DNA of 19,836 nucleotides from an uncultured Bacillota bacterium (GCA_905200905.1 CAJKMA010000054.1:1-19836), one strand, 5' to 3'. Shown: positions 1 through 7,756, numbered from the stretch's first letter. Translations and numbers: made by a program. The notes: generated from the sequence alone by a model not told the origin.

Positions 1-779
1 ATGCCAGACTTTCAGAGGTTCAGCTTTTGAGATATTATGAGCCCGAAGAAGGGATTTTTATTGCGGAGAGTCCCAAGGTGATTGCACGGGCATTAGATGC
101 AGGGTGTGTGCCTATTTCTGCTTTGGTGGAGGATAAGCAAATAGAAAATGAGGCAAAAGAAATATTGAAACGATGTGGTTCGATTCCTGTTTACACAGGC
201 TCCTATTCTCTCTTATGCGGACTTACGGGTTTCCCTCTTACAAGAGGAATGCTGTGCGCTATGCGCCGCCCGCCACTTCCTTCTATGGAAGAAATTTGTA
301 TGGGAGCAAAAAGGATTGCAGTTTTGGAAGAAGTGGTAAATCCTACGAATGTGGGAGCTATTTTTCGTTCTGCGGCAGCCCTGCATATGGACGCAGTACT
401 TCTTACCAGAGGGTGCAGTGATCCGCTCTACCGTCGCGCAGCCAGAGTGAGTATGGGAACCGTATTTCAAATACCTTGGACAAAAGTTCCCAAACAACTT
501 TCATGGCCAGAGGAAGGTTTGGAGCTTTTAAAAAAATTAGGATTTCGTACAGCTGCAATGGCTTTATGTGAAGAGTCGGTGAGTATTGATGATGAAAGGT
601 TGAAAAGAGAAGAGAAGCTGGCTGTGATTCTTGGAACAGAAGGAGATGGTCTAGCTGGGAAAACCATTGCTGATTGTGATTATACTGTGAAAATTCCTAT
701 GTCTCATGGAGTAGACTCTCTAAATGTAGCAGCAGCTAGCGCCGTAGCTTTTTGGCAACTGGGGAGGAGAGAAAATTGA
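1..779 (+). CDS. TrmH/SpoU-family RNA 2'-O-ribose methyltransferase, 5' end outside window
   Basis: This gene encodes a SpoU-class methyltransferase that transfers a methyl group from S-adenosylmethionine to a ribose 2'-OH of rRNA or tRNA in the cytoplasm. The three class motifs are visible: motif 1 VNPTNVGAIFR (about nt 336-370), motif 2 ILGTEGDGL (about nt 628-655) and motif 3 IPMSHGVDSLNVAAA (about nt 693-738), the last forming the knotted SAM site. The frame is open back to base 3 and reads ARLSEVQLLRYYEPEEG, which looks like ordinary family N-terminus, so the TTG at 27 is not the start and the gene begins upstream of the window. The stop TGA (777-779) overlaps the TTG start of the MerR gene, so the two are probably co-translated. 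The RNA target cannot be told from sequence. Confidence 0.9.
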   Translation, partial: ARLSEVQLLRYYEPEEGIFIAESPKVIARALDAGCVPISALVEDKQIENEAKEILKRCGSIPVYTGSYSLLCGLTGFPLTRGMLCAMRRPPLPSMEEICMGAKRIAVLEEVVNPTNVGAIFRSAAALHMDAVLLTRGCSDPLYRRAARVSMGTVFQIPWTKVPKQLSWPEEGLELLKKLGFRTAAMALCEESVSIDDERLKREEKLAVILGTEGDGLAGKTIADCDYTVKIPMSHGVDSLNVAAASAVAFWQLGRREN

Positions 780-1588
780 ATGTAAAAAATGTAAAGCTAA
801 CGACAGCACAATTCGCTAAACTTCATGGAGTGAATAAAAGGACACTGCATTATTATGATTCCATTGGGTTGTTTTCTCCTGGTACAAAAGGAGAAAATGG
901 ATACCGTTATTATGACAGTTCTCAGAGTCTGGAATTTGAATATATTCGTATGTTTAAAGACTTAAATATGAGTATCGAGGAAATAAAAGCCTATATTCAT
1001 CATCCTAATCCAGAGGATTTCTTGAAAATTGCAGAGGAAAAAATCCAGGAAATTCAACAGAAAATAGATTGTTTAAAACAGACAAAACAATTGTTAGAAC
1101 GAAAAAAAGCAGACCTTTTGTTAAGTGGAGAAGAGCTGGAAAAGGGAATTTATATGAAAAGATGTAAACAGGAAAAACTACTTAGAATTCCCTTTTTATC
1201 CCAAGAAGAGGATATGGCTATGGCTTTTTCTTATGCAAAAGAAACCTGGGGAATGGAGCAGTGCAGAGTAGGAATTGGAAGCTATATTTCTCTAGAAAAA
1301 GTAAAAAAAGAGGAATGGGAAGGTTATGAAGGTTTTTTTACCATTGCACTGGATAGTAGAAAAAGAAAAGACATTTTTCTAAGACCTCAAGGGGAATATT
1401 TGTGCGGTTGTGTAAAAGGAGCCTGGGAAGGAATTCCCTTGATGTATGAAAAAATGTTACAGTATGCAAAAGAGCATCATTTGGAACTGGAAGGTTATGC
1501 CTATGAAATGGGAATGAATGATTTGGTCATACAGGATGAAACGGAGTTTTTAACGGAGATTTTGATAAAGATTAAGGAGCATGTATGA
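776..1588 (+). CDS. MerR-family transcriptional regulator with GyrI-like effector domain
   Basis: This is a predicted one-component regulator of 270 aa. Residues 8-75 form a MerR winged helix-turn-helix (TTAQFAKLHGVNKRTLHYYD, then GYRYYD). Residues about 80-115 form the long dimerisation helix (KIAEEKIQEIQQKIDCLKQ). The C-terminal 150 residues look like a GyrI/BmrR-type small-molecule-binding domain (EGIPLMYEKMLQYAKEHHLE). Such proteins usually sense drugs or lipophilic cations and twist a promoter with an over-long spacer. The TTG at 776 is chosen because GGGGAGGAG at 760-768 is an ideal ribosome binding site; the in-frame TTG at 752 lies upstream of it. It overlaps the methyltransferase stop by 4 bp and its own stop overlaps the response-regulator start by 4 bp, so two regulators of different classes sit in one unit. 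The ligand is unknown. Confidence 0.88.
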   Translation: MNVKNVKLTTAQFAKLHGVNKRTLHYYDSIGLFSPGTKGENGYRYYDSSQSLEFEYIRMFKDLNMSIEEIKAYIHHPNPEDFLKIAEEKIQEIQQKIDCLKQTKQLLERKKADLLLSGEELEKGIYMKRCKQEKLLRIPFLSQEEDMAMAFSYAKETWGMEQCRVGIGSYISLEKVKKEEWEGYEGFFTIALDSRKRKDIFLRPQGEYLCGCVKGAWEGIPLMYEKMLQYAKEHHLELEGYAYEMGMNDLVIQDETEFLTEILIKIKEHV

Positions 1589-2262
1589 AAACCATTGCAG
1601 TAATCGAAGATGATCAGCACATAGGCAATATTTTAGAAAAAACATTAAAAAGAGAGGGATATGAAGTCCTTCGGGCCTATTCAGGAACAGAGGCAGTTTA
1701 TCTCCTTGCGCATGAAACACCAGATGTCATTCTTTTGGATTTGATGCTTCCTGGTTTGTCAGGAGAGGAGCTTTTGCCCAAAATACAAGAAATTCCAGTG
1801 ATTGTAGTAAGTGCAAAGACAGGAGTAGATGACAAGGTTCAACTGCTTTTGAAAGGGGCAGCTGATTATATAACAAAACCCTTTGAGATGAAGGAATTAC
1901 TGGCAAGAATAGCAGTGCAGCTACGAAAGCAGGAACAGCCAAGAAAAGAACATTGGCTGGAGGCAGGAGATTTGCAAATAAACACAGATACCCATCAAGT
2001 TTGGATGGAAAAACAAGAAATAAAACTCACCAGAACGGAGTATGCAATTCTGAAATTTCTGGTACAGAATCCAGAACAGGTGATTGCAAAATCTGTGATT
2101 TTAGAAGAGATTTCCCAGGATACGCCGGATTGTACAGATAGCTCTTTAAAACAACATATCAGCAATCTGCGTAAAAAATTAGGAAGTGCAGGAGGGAGAG
2201 AGTATATAGAAGCTGTCTGGGGAATCGGTTTCCGACTGATGTGTGAAAAATCGGAAAATTAG
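1585..2262 (+). CDS. OmpR-family response regulator
   Basis: This is a two-component response regulator of 225 aa. The receiver domain (1-115) shows the acidic pocket E8/D9/D10, phospho-acceptor D52 (VILLDLMLPG), switch S76 (VIVVSAKT) and K98 (YITKPFEMKE). The C-terminal domain (about 128-222) is an OmpR/PhoB winged helix (LTRTEYAILKFLVQNPEQVI, then SSLKQHISNLRKKLG and VWGIGFRL). The start ATG overlaps the MerR-gene stop (ATGA). The likely partner kinase is encoded at 4105-4980, beyond the two ABC transporter genes; the order regulator-ATPase-permease-kinase is common in peptide-antibiotic sensing and resistance loci of Firmicutes. The three TCTTTAC heptamers just downstream are the natural candidate for its binding site. 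Confidence 0.93.
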   Translation: MKTIAVIEDDQHIGNILEKTLKREGYEVLRAYSGTEAVYLLAHETPDVILLDLMLPGLSGEELLPKIQEIPVIVVSAKTGVDDKVQLLLKGAADYITKPFEMKELLARIAVQLRKQEQPRKEHWLEAGDLQINTDTHQVWMEKQEIKLTRTEYAILKFLVQNPEQVIAKSVILEEISQDTPDCTDSSLKQHISNLRKKLGSAGGREYIEAVWGIGFRLMCEKSEN

Positions 2263-2268
2263 ACCGAA

Positions 2269-2299
2269 TCTTTACTATTTTCTTTACCAGAATCTTTAC
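2269..2299 (+). promoter_or_regulatory. Three TCTTTAC direct repeats at 12-bp spacing, candidate response-regulator site
   Basis: The heptamer TCTTTAC occurs at 2269-2275, 2281-2287 and 2293-2299, each start exactly 12 bp after the last. The repeats lie in the 86-bp gap between the response-regulator gene and the ABC transporter genes. OmpR-family regulators bind direct repeats spaced by about one helical turn, so this is the obvious candidate operator for the transporter-kinase unit. A TAGAAT (2310-2315) or TATCAA (2321-2326) downstream could be a -10 element, but no consensus -35 lies at proper distance, as expected for an activator-dependent promoter. The repeats are seen; binding is inferred. 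Confidence 0.6.
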
Positions 2300-2348
2300 G
2301 GTCTGCCTGTAGAATGAAGGTATCAAACATAAAGGAGGCAGAAGAACA

Positions 2349-3263
2349 ATGGAATATTGTTTTATTGCAGAAAAACTCTGCAAACAGTATAAGAGCTTAA
2401 AAGCATTGAATAGGTGTTCCATGCATATTCCAAAAGGGGCAATTTATGGATTTGTAGGAAAAAACGGGGCTGGAAAAACGACCATGATTCGTATTATGAC
2501 AGGATTACAAAAACCAGATTCCGGTAGTTACACCCTGTACGGAGTACCACATACAGACCCAGGGATGAGCAAAATGCGTCGGCGTATGGGAGCAGTGATT
2601 GAAACGCCTTCCCTGTATATGGATATGACAGCAAAGGAAAATCTGAAAATGCAGTATCGAATGCTTGGGCTACCGTCTTTTCAGGGAATTGGGGAATTAC
2701 TGGAACAAGTAGGTCTGGCAAATACAGGCAAGAAAAAGGTGAAAAATTTTTCTTTGGGCATGAAACAAAGATTGGGAATTGCTATGGCACTTTGTGGGAA
2801 TCCGGACTTTCTGGTACTGGATGAACCTACGAATGGATTAGACCCTCAGGGGATTGTGGAGATCAGAGAATTGATTTTGAAATTAAACCAGCAGCAGCAA
2901 ATTACAGTGTTGATTTCCAGCCATATTTTAGGTGAATTGGCAAAAGTAGCTACCTGTTTTGGGTTTATTGACCAGGGAATGGTTCTAAAAGAAATCAGTG
3001 CAAAAGAACTGGAAAAAACCTGTCAGAAATCCATTCATTTTTCTGTTACAGATACGAAAGTCCTCTGCAGAATTTTAGATGCAGAAGGAATCGAATACCG
3101 TATTTCTTCTGAGACGGAAGCAGAGATTTATGGAAAAATCAGCATATCAAAACTTGCTGGGGAACTTTTGGAAAACGGATGCGAGATTTTCTCCGTAAAG
3201 GAACAGGATGAGAGCCTGGAAAATTATTACATGAATCTGATAGGAGGTGAAAAACATGTATAA
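2349..3263 (+). CDS. ABC transporter ATP-binding protein (BcrA/LanF-like)
   Basis: This is the 304-aa nucleotide-binding subunit of an ABC-2 type exporter acting at the inner face of the membrane. It shows Walker A GKNGAGKTT (residues about 37-45), the signature FSLGMKQR, Walker B FLVLDEPTNGLDP and the switch histidine in ISSHILGEL. The 80-residue C-terminal tail is typical of the BcrA/LanF group, which exports or confers immunity to bacitracin and lantibiotics. The ATG follows AAAGGAGG at 2331-2338. It overlaps the permease gene by 8 bp. Substrate is inferred only from family and from the flanking two-component system; it could be another amphiphilic peptide or a lipid. Confidence 0.92.
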   Translation: MEYCFIAEKLCKQYKSLKALNRCSMHIPKGAIYGFVGKNGAGKTTMIRIMTGLQKPDSGSYTLYGVPHTDPGMSKMRRRMGAVIETPSLYMDMTAKENLKMQYRMLGLPSFQGIGELLEQVGLANTGKKKVKNFSLGMKQRLGIAMALCGNPDFLVLDEPTNGLDPQGIVEIRELILKLNQQQQITVLISSHILGELAKVATCFGFIDQGMVLKEISAKELEKTCQKSIHFSVTDTKVLCRILDAEGIEYRISSETEAEIYGKISISKLAGELLENGCEIFSVKEQDESLENYYMNLIGGEKHV

Positions 3264-4092
3264 CCTTCTATCAACGGATTTTGCAAGACTGTGGAAAAAC
3301 AAAAGTTTTTGGAGTTGTTTTATAGCAGGGATTCTTATCTGTCTGGTGACTGTTTTTGGAGATTATCATTCTTTAGAACTCTATCAGGAGCCAAAACCAC
3401 TAGATGAAGTGTTTTTTTGCAATGTTCCTCTTATGGGGCTTATTAGTGCTATTTTTGTCAGTCTGTTTTTGGGGGCTGATTTTAGTAATGGAACCATTCG
3501 GAATAAGATTAGCGCAGGATATAAGAGAGTGCAGATATACCTTTCTGGATGGATGGTCTGTATATCGGGAATCCTTATGATTTTGACTGCTGCCATGGGA
3601 GTGACTGTTGTTATGGGAATTCCTTTATTCGGCATGTTTGAGAGAACAATAGGGAAGATTTTGCTTTTGACAGCAGCTTGCTTTCTTGTAATTGCTGCAT
3701 TTACAAGTCTGTTTGTTATGGTAGTCATGGTGATTCAGGAAAGAGCCGTTTGTGCAGTGGCATGTCTTGTTTTGTTTCTTCTTATGACCGTGTTTTCTTC
3801 TCTGTTGGAGTCCAGACTTCAAGAGGACAAGACAGCGTATGATTATGTTGCAGTAAATGAATATGGAGTGCCAACACAAATAGAAGAGAAGCAAAACCCC
3901 AGATATATTGGAGGGGTGAGGCGCCAGGTACTGCTCGTTCTTCATAATGTGAATCTTACGGGACAGACCAGTCAGATTTCTAATCTGGACTTTCTTACTG
4001 CTCCGCCAGAAATGATGTTTTGTTCCACAGGTGTGCTTCTTTTTACAACTGGAACAGGAATTTTGATATTTAAAAGAAAAGATATGAAATAG
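3256..4092 (+). CDS. ABC-2 type transporter permease
   Basis: This 278-aa integral membrane protein is the partner of the preceding ATPase. About six hydrophobic segments can be seen: SFWSCFIAGILICLVTVFG, VPLMGLISAIFVSLFLGA, IYLSGWMVCISGILMILTA, ILLLTAACFLVIAAFTSLFV, AVCAVACLVLFLLMTVFSSL and a last one near the C-terminus. A larger hydrophilic loop lies between the fifth and sixth, before the last helix (about 3820-4005), and carries no recognisable motif. The ATG at 3256 is preferred to the in-frame GTG at 3247, which lies inside the ribosome binding site (AGGAGGTG, 3242-3249). The start overlaps the ATPase stop by 8 bp, so the two subunits are translationally coupled. It is too small to be a BceB-type ten-helix sensor-permease. 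Confidence 0.88.
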   Translation: MYNLLSTDFARLWKNKSFWSCFIAGILICLVTVFGDYHSLELYQEPKPLDEVFFCNVPLMGLISAIFVSLFLGADFSNGTIRNKISAGYKRVQIYLSGWMVCISGILMILTAAMGVTVVMGIPLFGMFERTIGKILLLTAACFLVIAAFTSLFVMVVMVIQERAVCAVACLVLFLLMTVFSSLLESRLQEDKTAYDYVAVNEYGVPTQIEEKQNPRYIGGVRRQVLLVLHNVNLTGQTSQISNLDFLTAPPEMMFCSTGVLLFTTGTGILIFKRKDMK

Positions 4093-4104
4093 GAGATAAG
4101 GAAG

Positions 4105-4980
4105 ATGATTCCCTGGATTTTGTGTATAATTTTTTTGCTTTTTATTTTTCTTTTATGTGGGAAACTATTTACTCTTCACAGAAGTCTGGGAGAACTATGT
4201 GCAGAATTTAGGGAACGTATGCAAGAGGATACCAATCATTTGATTTATCTCTCTTCAGGAGATATGTATGTTAGAAAACTCGCAGCGCAAATGAATGAAG
4301 AGCTGAGAGAACTACGAAAACAACGGCTGAAATATCTTCAGGGAGACCGAGAGTTAAAGGAGGCAATTACCAATATTTCTCATGATTTGCGGACTCCGTT
4401 GACCGCTATTTATGGATATTTGGAACTTTTGGAAGGGGAAGAAGTATCAGAAGAAGTTGGGCAATCCTTAAAACAGATTCGCAATCGTACAGATGCTTTA
4501 AAAGGTTTTACAGAAGAACTTTTTCAATATTCTGTGATTGTTACAGAAGAGGAAAAGGAGAAAAACGAAGTGGTGTTAAATCAGGTTCTGGAAGAGGCAT
4601 TACTGGGCTGTTATGGTGCTTTTGTTTCCAGAAAAATAGAGCCGGAAATTCAGATTCCAGAAGAAAAGATACGAAGAATTTTGGAAGAAACAGCATTACG
4701 AAGAGTGCTGGATAATATTATTTATAATGCTCTAAAATACAGCAATGGAGATTTTAAAGTGACTTTAAATCAGGCTGGAATTTTTACTTTTTCCAACATA
4801 TCAGAAGAATTAACACCTGTTATGTTGGAACGATTATTTGACCGCTTTTATACAGTGAAAACGGGAAAAAATACAACAGGACTTGGGCTATCCATTGCAA
4901 AAACTCTTACAGAGAGAATAGGAGGCAGACTTTACGCAGAATATGAAGAGGGAAGGTTGAAAATCGTTTTAGAAATATAA
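4105..4980 (+). CDS. Sensor histidine kinase, short one-TM type
   Basis: This is a 291-aa membrane histidine kinase. One N-terminal transmembrane helix (about residues 2-22) is followed directly by a cytoplasmic coiled-coil linker (about 25-85), with no extracellular sensor domain. The HisKA box NISHDLRTPLTA places the phosphorylated His at residue 93. The N box (LRRVLDNIIYNALKYSNG) and G box (TTGLGLSIAKTL) of the HATPase domain follow. Kinases of this shape beside a BcrA/LanF-like transporter usually sense peptide antibiotics through, or together with, the transporter. It is the likely partner of the regulator at 1585-2262. The ATG lies 12 bp past the permease stop with GGAGATAAGG as ribosome binding site. 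No terminator is visible before the ECF promoter that follows. Confidence 0.92.
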   Translation: MIPWILCIIFLLFIFLLCGKLFTLHRSLGELCAEFRERMQEDTNHLIYLSSGDMYVRKLAAQMNEELRELRKQRLKYLQGDRELKEAITNISHDLRTPLTAIYGYLELLEGEEVSEEVGQSLKQIRNRTDALKGFTEELFQYSVIVTEEEKEKNEVVLNQVLEEALLGCYGAFVSRKIEPEIQIPEEKIRRILEETALRRVLDNIIYNALKYSNGDFKVTLNQAGIFTFSNISEELTPVMLERLFDRFYTVKTGKNTTGLGLSIAKTLTERIGGRLYAEYEEGRLKIVLEI

Positions 4981-4987
4981 AAAAGAT

Positions 4988-5015
4988 TGTAACGTTTTAA
5001 ACCCTGATGCGTTAT
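4988..5015 (+). promoter_or_regulatory. ECF-type (autoregulatory) sigma promoter
   Basis: TGTAAC (4988-4993), a 16-bp spacer and CGTTAT (5010-5015) match the AAC/CGT promoter style of ECF sigma factors such as Bacillus SigX (TGTAAC/CGA) and SigW (TGAAAC/CGTA). The predicted start of transcription is about 5020-5022, leaving a leader of about 20 nt before the GTG of the sigma gene. TAACG and CGTTA also form an inverted repeat. The site suggests that the sigma factor drives its own operon. Confidence 0.68.
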
Positions 5016-5040
5016 TAAAGTGAAAGGGGGTGAAGGAAGC

Positions 5041-5538
5041 GTGGATTTTGAACAACTCTACAGGGCGTATTTTAAGGAAGTGTTTTTGTATGTAAGGAGT
5101 TTGACAGCAGAAGCAAATCTTGCAGAGGAGATTGCACAGGAAACTTTTACGAAAGCGTTGAAAGCCATTGATTCTTATGATGGAAAGAAGGATATCAGGG
5201 CCTGGCTTTTTACCATTGCAAAAAATAGTTTTTATACTCATTGCAGACGACAAAAACATTACGTGGAATATGAACTGCCGGAAAATTGTACAGACGGATC
5301 TAACGGTATAGAAGAACGTCTGGCAGATGAAGAAACTGCTTTTTTAATTCACAAATTTCTTCACCAAATGGAAGAGCCCTATAAAGAAGTGTTTAATCTT
5401 AGGGTTTTTGGGGAACTGCCATTTGAGAAGATTGGCGCTATTTTCGGAAAAAGCGCTGGTTGGGCTAGAGTCACTTTTTACCGAGGGAAAAAACAGATTG
5501 TAGCGTATATGGAGGGTTTAGAGCATGAAAGAAATTAG
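5041..5538 (+). CDS. ECF-family RNA polymerase sigma factor
   Basis: This 165-aa protein has the two-domain layout of an ECF sigma factor. Sigma region 2 (about residues 1-75) includes YRAYFKEVFLYVRSL and the -10 recognition part EEIAQETFTKALKAIDSYD / IRAWLFTIAKNSFYTHCR. Region 4 (about 105-155) is MEEPYKEVFNLRVFGELPFEKIGAIFGKSAGWARVTFYRGKK. The GTG at 5041 is preferred over the in-frame GTG at 5020 because it follows AAAGGGGGTGAAGG and because 5020 lies at the predicted transcription start. The end overlaps the anti-sigma gene by 14 bp. The stimulus is unknown; envelope stress is the usual theme for this class. Confidence 0.92.
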   Translation: MDFEQLYRAYFKEVFLYVRSLTAEANLAEEIAQETFTKALKAIDSYDGKKDIRAWLFTIAKNSFYTHCRRQKHYVEYELPENCTDGSNGIEERLADEETAFLIHKFLHQMEEPYKEVFNLRVFGELPFEKIGAIFGKSAGWARVTFYRGKKQIVAYMEGLEHERN

Positions 5539-6202
5539 TTGTGAAATTATCAGAGATCTACTTCCACTTTATGTAGATGAGGCAGTAAGTGAGGAGACAA
5601 AAGAGTTTGTAGAAGAGCATCTTTTTACTTGTGAGGATTGTAGAAAAGAAGCGGAAATAATGAAAAAAAATGTTGTATTACCGGTTCATGGAAATGTCTG
5701 GAAACTAGATCAAACCGTGGTGAAAAAATGGAAAGGGAAATGGCTGACTAAGAAGGTGAAAATAGGAGTTTTATCTGCTCTTGCAACTTTTGGAATCATG
5801 GCAGGCGTTTATACGGGACTGGTATTGCCGGACCTGTATATTCCATATGACAGCAGTATTTTTTCGTTAAAAGAAGAAAATGGAAATCTGTATGTGGAAT
5901 ATACAGGAGATGATTTTGGTGGTACAGTAGGTATCAATCCTATATCAGTAGAAAAGGATGGAAAGACACATAACGTGGTATGTTTTTATTATTATGATAA
6001 TCCATGGACACGGTATATCAAGCCACATATATCCTCAGAAAAAGAAAATTTTGACCGCATGCTCCTGGGAAAAACAGCAGAGATTGAAGAGGTCTATTAC
6101 GGTGAGTTTGATTTGATGGAGCTTAAAAAAGATGAGACGTCTTTTGAAGAACGTCTGGCGGAAGAATTAGACAACATGGAGGAAATCTATAAGATAAAAT
6201 AA
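5525..6202 (+). CDS. Transmembrane anti-sigma factor with zinc-binding (ZAS/zf-HC2) domain
   Basis: This 225-aa protein is the predicted partner that holds the ECF sigma factor at the membrane. The N-terminal domain (1-45) has C6 and the HLFTCEDC motif (H32-x3-C36-x2-C39), the pattern of a zinc-binding anti-sigma domain. A single transmembrane helix spans about residues 80-100 (IGVLSALATFGIMAGVYTG). The 120-residue extracytoplasmic part starts DLYIPYDSS and ends in an acidic helix; it matches no sensor domain I can name. The start ATG lies inside the sigma gene with GGAGGG at 5510-5515 as ribosome binding site. Release could be by proteolysis or by conformational change; the sequence does not tell. 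Confidence 0.88.
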   Translation: MKEISCEIIRDLLPLYVDEAVSEETKEFVEEHLFTCEDCRKEAEIMKKNVVLPVHGNVWKLDQTVVKKWKGKWLTKKVKIGVLSALATFGIMAGVYTGLVLPDLYIPYDSSIFSLKEENGNLYVEYTGDDFGGTVGINPISVEKDGKTHNVVCFYYYDNPWTRYIKPHISSEKENFDRMLLGKTAEIEEVYYGEFDLMELKKDETSFEERLAEELDNMEEIYKIK

Positions 6203-6227
6203 GGAATTACAAAAGGGAGAAAGGGCT

Positions 6228-7088
6228 ATGGAACAGAAATATATTCAATGTTTTCGGTTTCCTGATGAAGATATGGAATGGGATTTTGCCATGAGTATCA
6301 AAAGAAACTGCTATGATTCGTTCTATCCATTTCAGATTTTAACGAAACATCATTTCCGGCAGATTGATTTTGAACCCATTACTATTCTTTATGGTGGAAA
6401 TGGTTCTGGGAAATCTACAGCTTTGAATGTCGTTGCAGAAAAAATAGAGGCTCAGAGAGAGGCTTTGTATAATAAAAGCAATTTTTATGGAGATTATCTG
6501 GCTTTGTGTGAGGTGGAGTATGGTATACATCGTCCAAGAGAAATCAAAATTATCACCAGTGATGATGTGTTTGATTACATGCTGAATATCCGACAATTAA
6601 ATCAGGGAATTGATATAAAACGGGAGGAATTGTTTCAGGAATATTTGGATGCAAAGTATTCGGATTTTAAATTTCGTTCTATGGCAGATTATGACAGATT
6701 AAAGCAGGTTAATTTATCCAGGAGGAGTACACAGTCTCAGTTTGTACGGAAGTCTCTGATGGATAATGTGCGGGAATACTCCAATGGAGAGAGTGCGTAC
6801 CGTTATTTTAATGAACAAATTGAGGAGGATGGGCTTTATATTTTAGATGAGCCGGAAAACAGCCTTTCTCCGCAAAAACAGATAGAGCTTGCTAAGTTTA
6901 TTGAGGATTCTACTCGATTTTTTGGATGTCAGTTTGTTATATCCACCCATTCTCCTTTCCTTCTGGCAATTACAGGGGCAAAAATCTATGATTTAGATGA
7001 AAACCCCGTGGATGTAAAATCCTGGACAGCGCTTGAAAATGTAAAAATGTATCAAGAATTTTTTGAGAGGCATAAAGAAGAATTTTAG
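6228..7088 (+). CDS. Stand-alone AAA/ABC-type ATPase (COG3910-like)
   Basis: This 286-aa soluble protein has an ABC-type ATPase fold with no transporter partner. Walker A is GGNGSGKST (residues 56-64). A signature-like YSNGESAYRYF precedes Walker B GLYILDEPEN (202-211), and the H-loop is STHSPFLL with H241. The insertion between Walker A and Walker B (about 65-185) is largely helical. Relatives belong to the group of predicted ATPases near OLD/RecF/SMC heads, but no TOPRIM or HEPN domain is attached, so assignment to an anti-phage system is not justified. It starts 25 bp after the anti-sigma stop with AAAGGGAGAAAGG as ribosome binding site and likely belongs to the ECF operon. The function is unknown. 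Confidence 0.85.
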   Translation: MEQKYIQCFRFPDEDMEWDFAMSIKRNCYDSFYPFQILTKHHFRQIDFEPITILYGGNGSGKSTALNVVAEKIEAQREALYNKSNFYGDYLALCEVEYGIHRPREIKIITSDDVFDYMLNIRQLNQGIDIKREELFQEYLDAKYSDFKFRSMADYDRLKQVNLSRRSTQSQFVRKSLMDNVREYSNGESAYRYFNEQIEEDGLYILDEPENSLSPQKQIELAKFIEDSTRFFGCQFVISTHSPFLLAITGAKIYDLDENPVDVKSWTALENVKMYQEFFERHKEEF

Positions 7089-7099
7089 AGGTGAAGATT

Positions 7100-7756
7100 A
7101 TGAAACTATGGCTATGGTGCGTCATATGTATTCCTGTGATGCTTGGATGTATGAGTATGCATTTTAAATTAAAAGAATGGGAGAAAAAGCCCTGGAATAT
7201 TATTCCGAAATGTCTTTGCACCTGGATAGTAGTGTGTACGGGTGTTTTAGGAATTAGGATTATGGGAAACCTACAGGGAATGGAAAAAATATGGCTTTTG
7301 GCAGCATTGATGTTATTCCTTTTGGCAGATGCTCTTTTAGAAGTACAGTTTTTAGCAGGAATGGCAGTCTTTGGAATAGGGCATGGGGTTTTAATTTTCT
7401 GGTTTTTGAGAAAGGCTGCTTTGAATTGGAAGTCCTTGGTTTTATGGGTGCTACTTTGGGGGCTTGCGCTTTTTTTGTTTCGTAAAGAATTACATCAGGG
7501 AAAGAAAAATCCAAAGCTGTATCTCATGACTTTATATCCAGGGGTTCTTATGGGAATGACTTCCATAGCCGTGACATTGCCGAGACAGTTGGGACGAGAA
7601 TATCTTTTTGCAGCGATTGGAGCTGTATTGTTTAGCATTTCAGATATGATGGTGGGTAAAGGATTTTTTAAAAAACTATCCAAGCCAGTCGATTATACAG
7701 CGTTGAGTCTTTATTACAGTGGAATATTTTGCTTTGCGCTTATGATGTGGATATAA
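7100..7756 (+). CDS. YhhN-family membrane protein (lysoplasmalogenase-like)
   Basis: This 218-aa protein is almost entirely hydrophobic with about eight predicted helices. It shows the YhhN-family pattern: LLADALLEVQFLAGMAVFGIG followed by H, and near the end GAVLFSISDMMVGKGFF with the conserved SD pair and LSLYYSGIFCFAL. Characterised relatives (vertebrate TMEM86, bacterial YhhN) hydrolyse the vinyl-ether bond of lysoplasmalogens. Many Clostridia make plasmalogens, so a membrane-lipid role is reasonable but not proven. ATG 7100 is preferred to GTG 7091, which lies in the ribosome binding site GAGGTGAAG. It is the last gene of the ECF unit; its stop lies within the inverted repeat at 7751-7784. 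Confidence 0.72.
   Translation: MKLWLWCVICIPVMLGCMSMHFKLKEWEKKPWNIIPKCLCTWIVVCTGVLGIRIMGNLQGMEKIWLLAALMLFLLADALLEVQFLAGMAVFGIGHGVLIFWFLRKAALNWKSLVLWVLLWGLALFLFRKELHQGKKNPKLYLMTLYPGVLMGMTSIAVTLPRQLGREYLFAAIGAVLFSISDMMVGKGFFKKLSKPVDYTALSLYYSGIFCFALMMWI

Noticed and set aside
4978..5020. Terminator after the histidine kinase gene
   Set aside because: TAACG/CGTTA forms an inverted repeat, but the stem is only 5 bp with no T run; it is better explained as -35 and -10 of an ECF promoter.
5020..5040. GTG at 5020 as start of the ECF sigma factor
   Set aside because: It coincides with the predicted transcription start and precedes the ribosome binding site GGGGGTGAAGG; GTG 5041 gives the usual N-terminus.
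6228..7088. Anti-phage defence role (OLD/Septu/retron-type ATPase)
   Set aside because: No nuclease, TOPRIM, HEPN or reverse transcriptase partner is encoded next to it; its neighbours are an anti-sigma factor and a lipid-type membrane protein.
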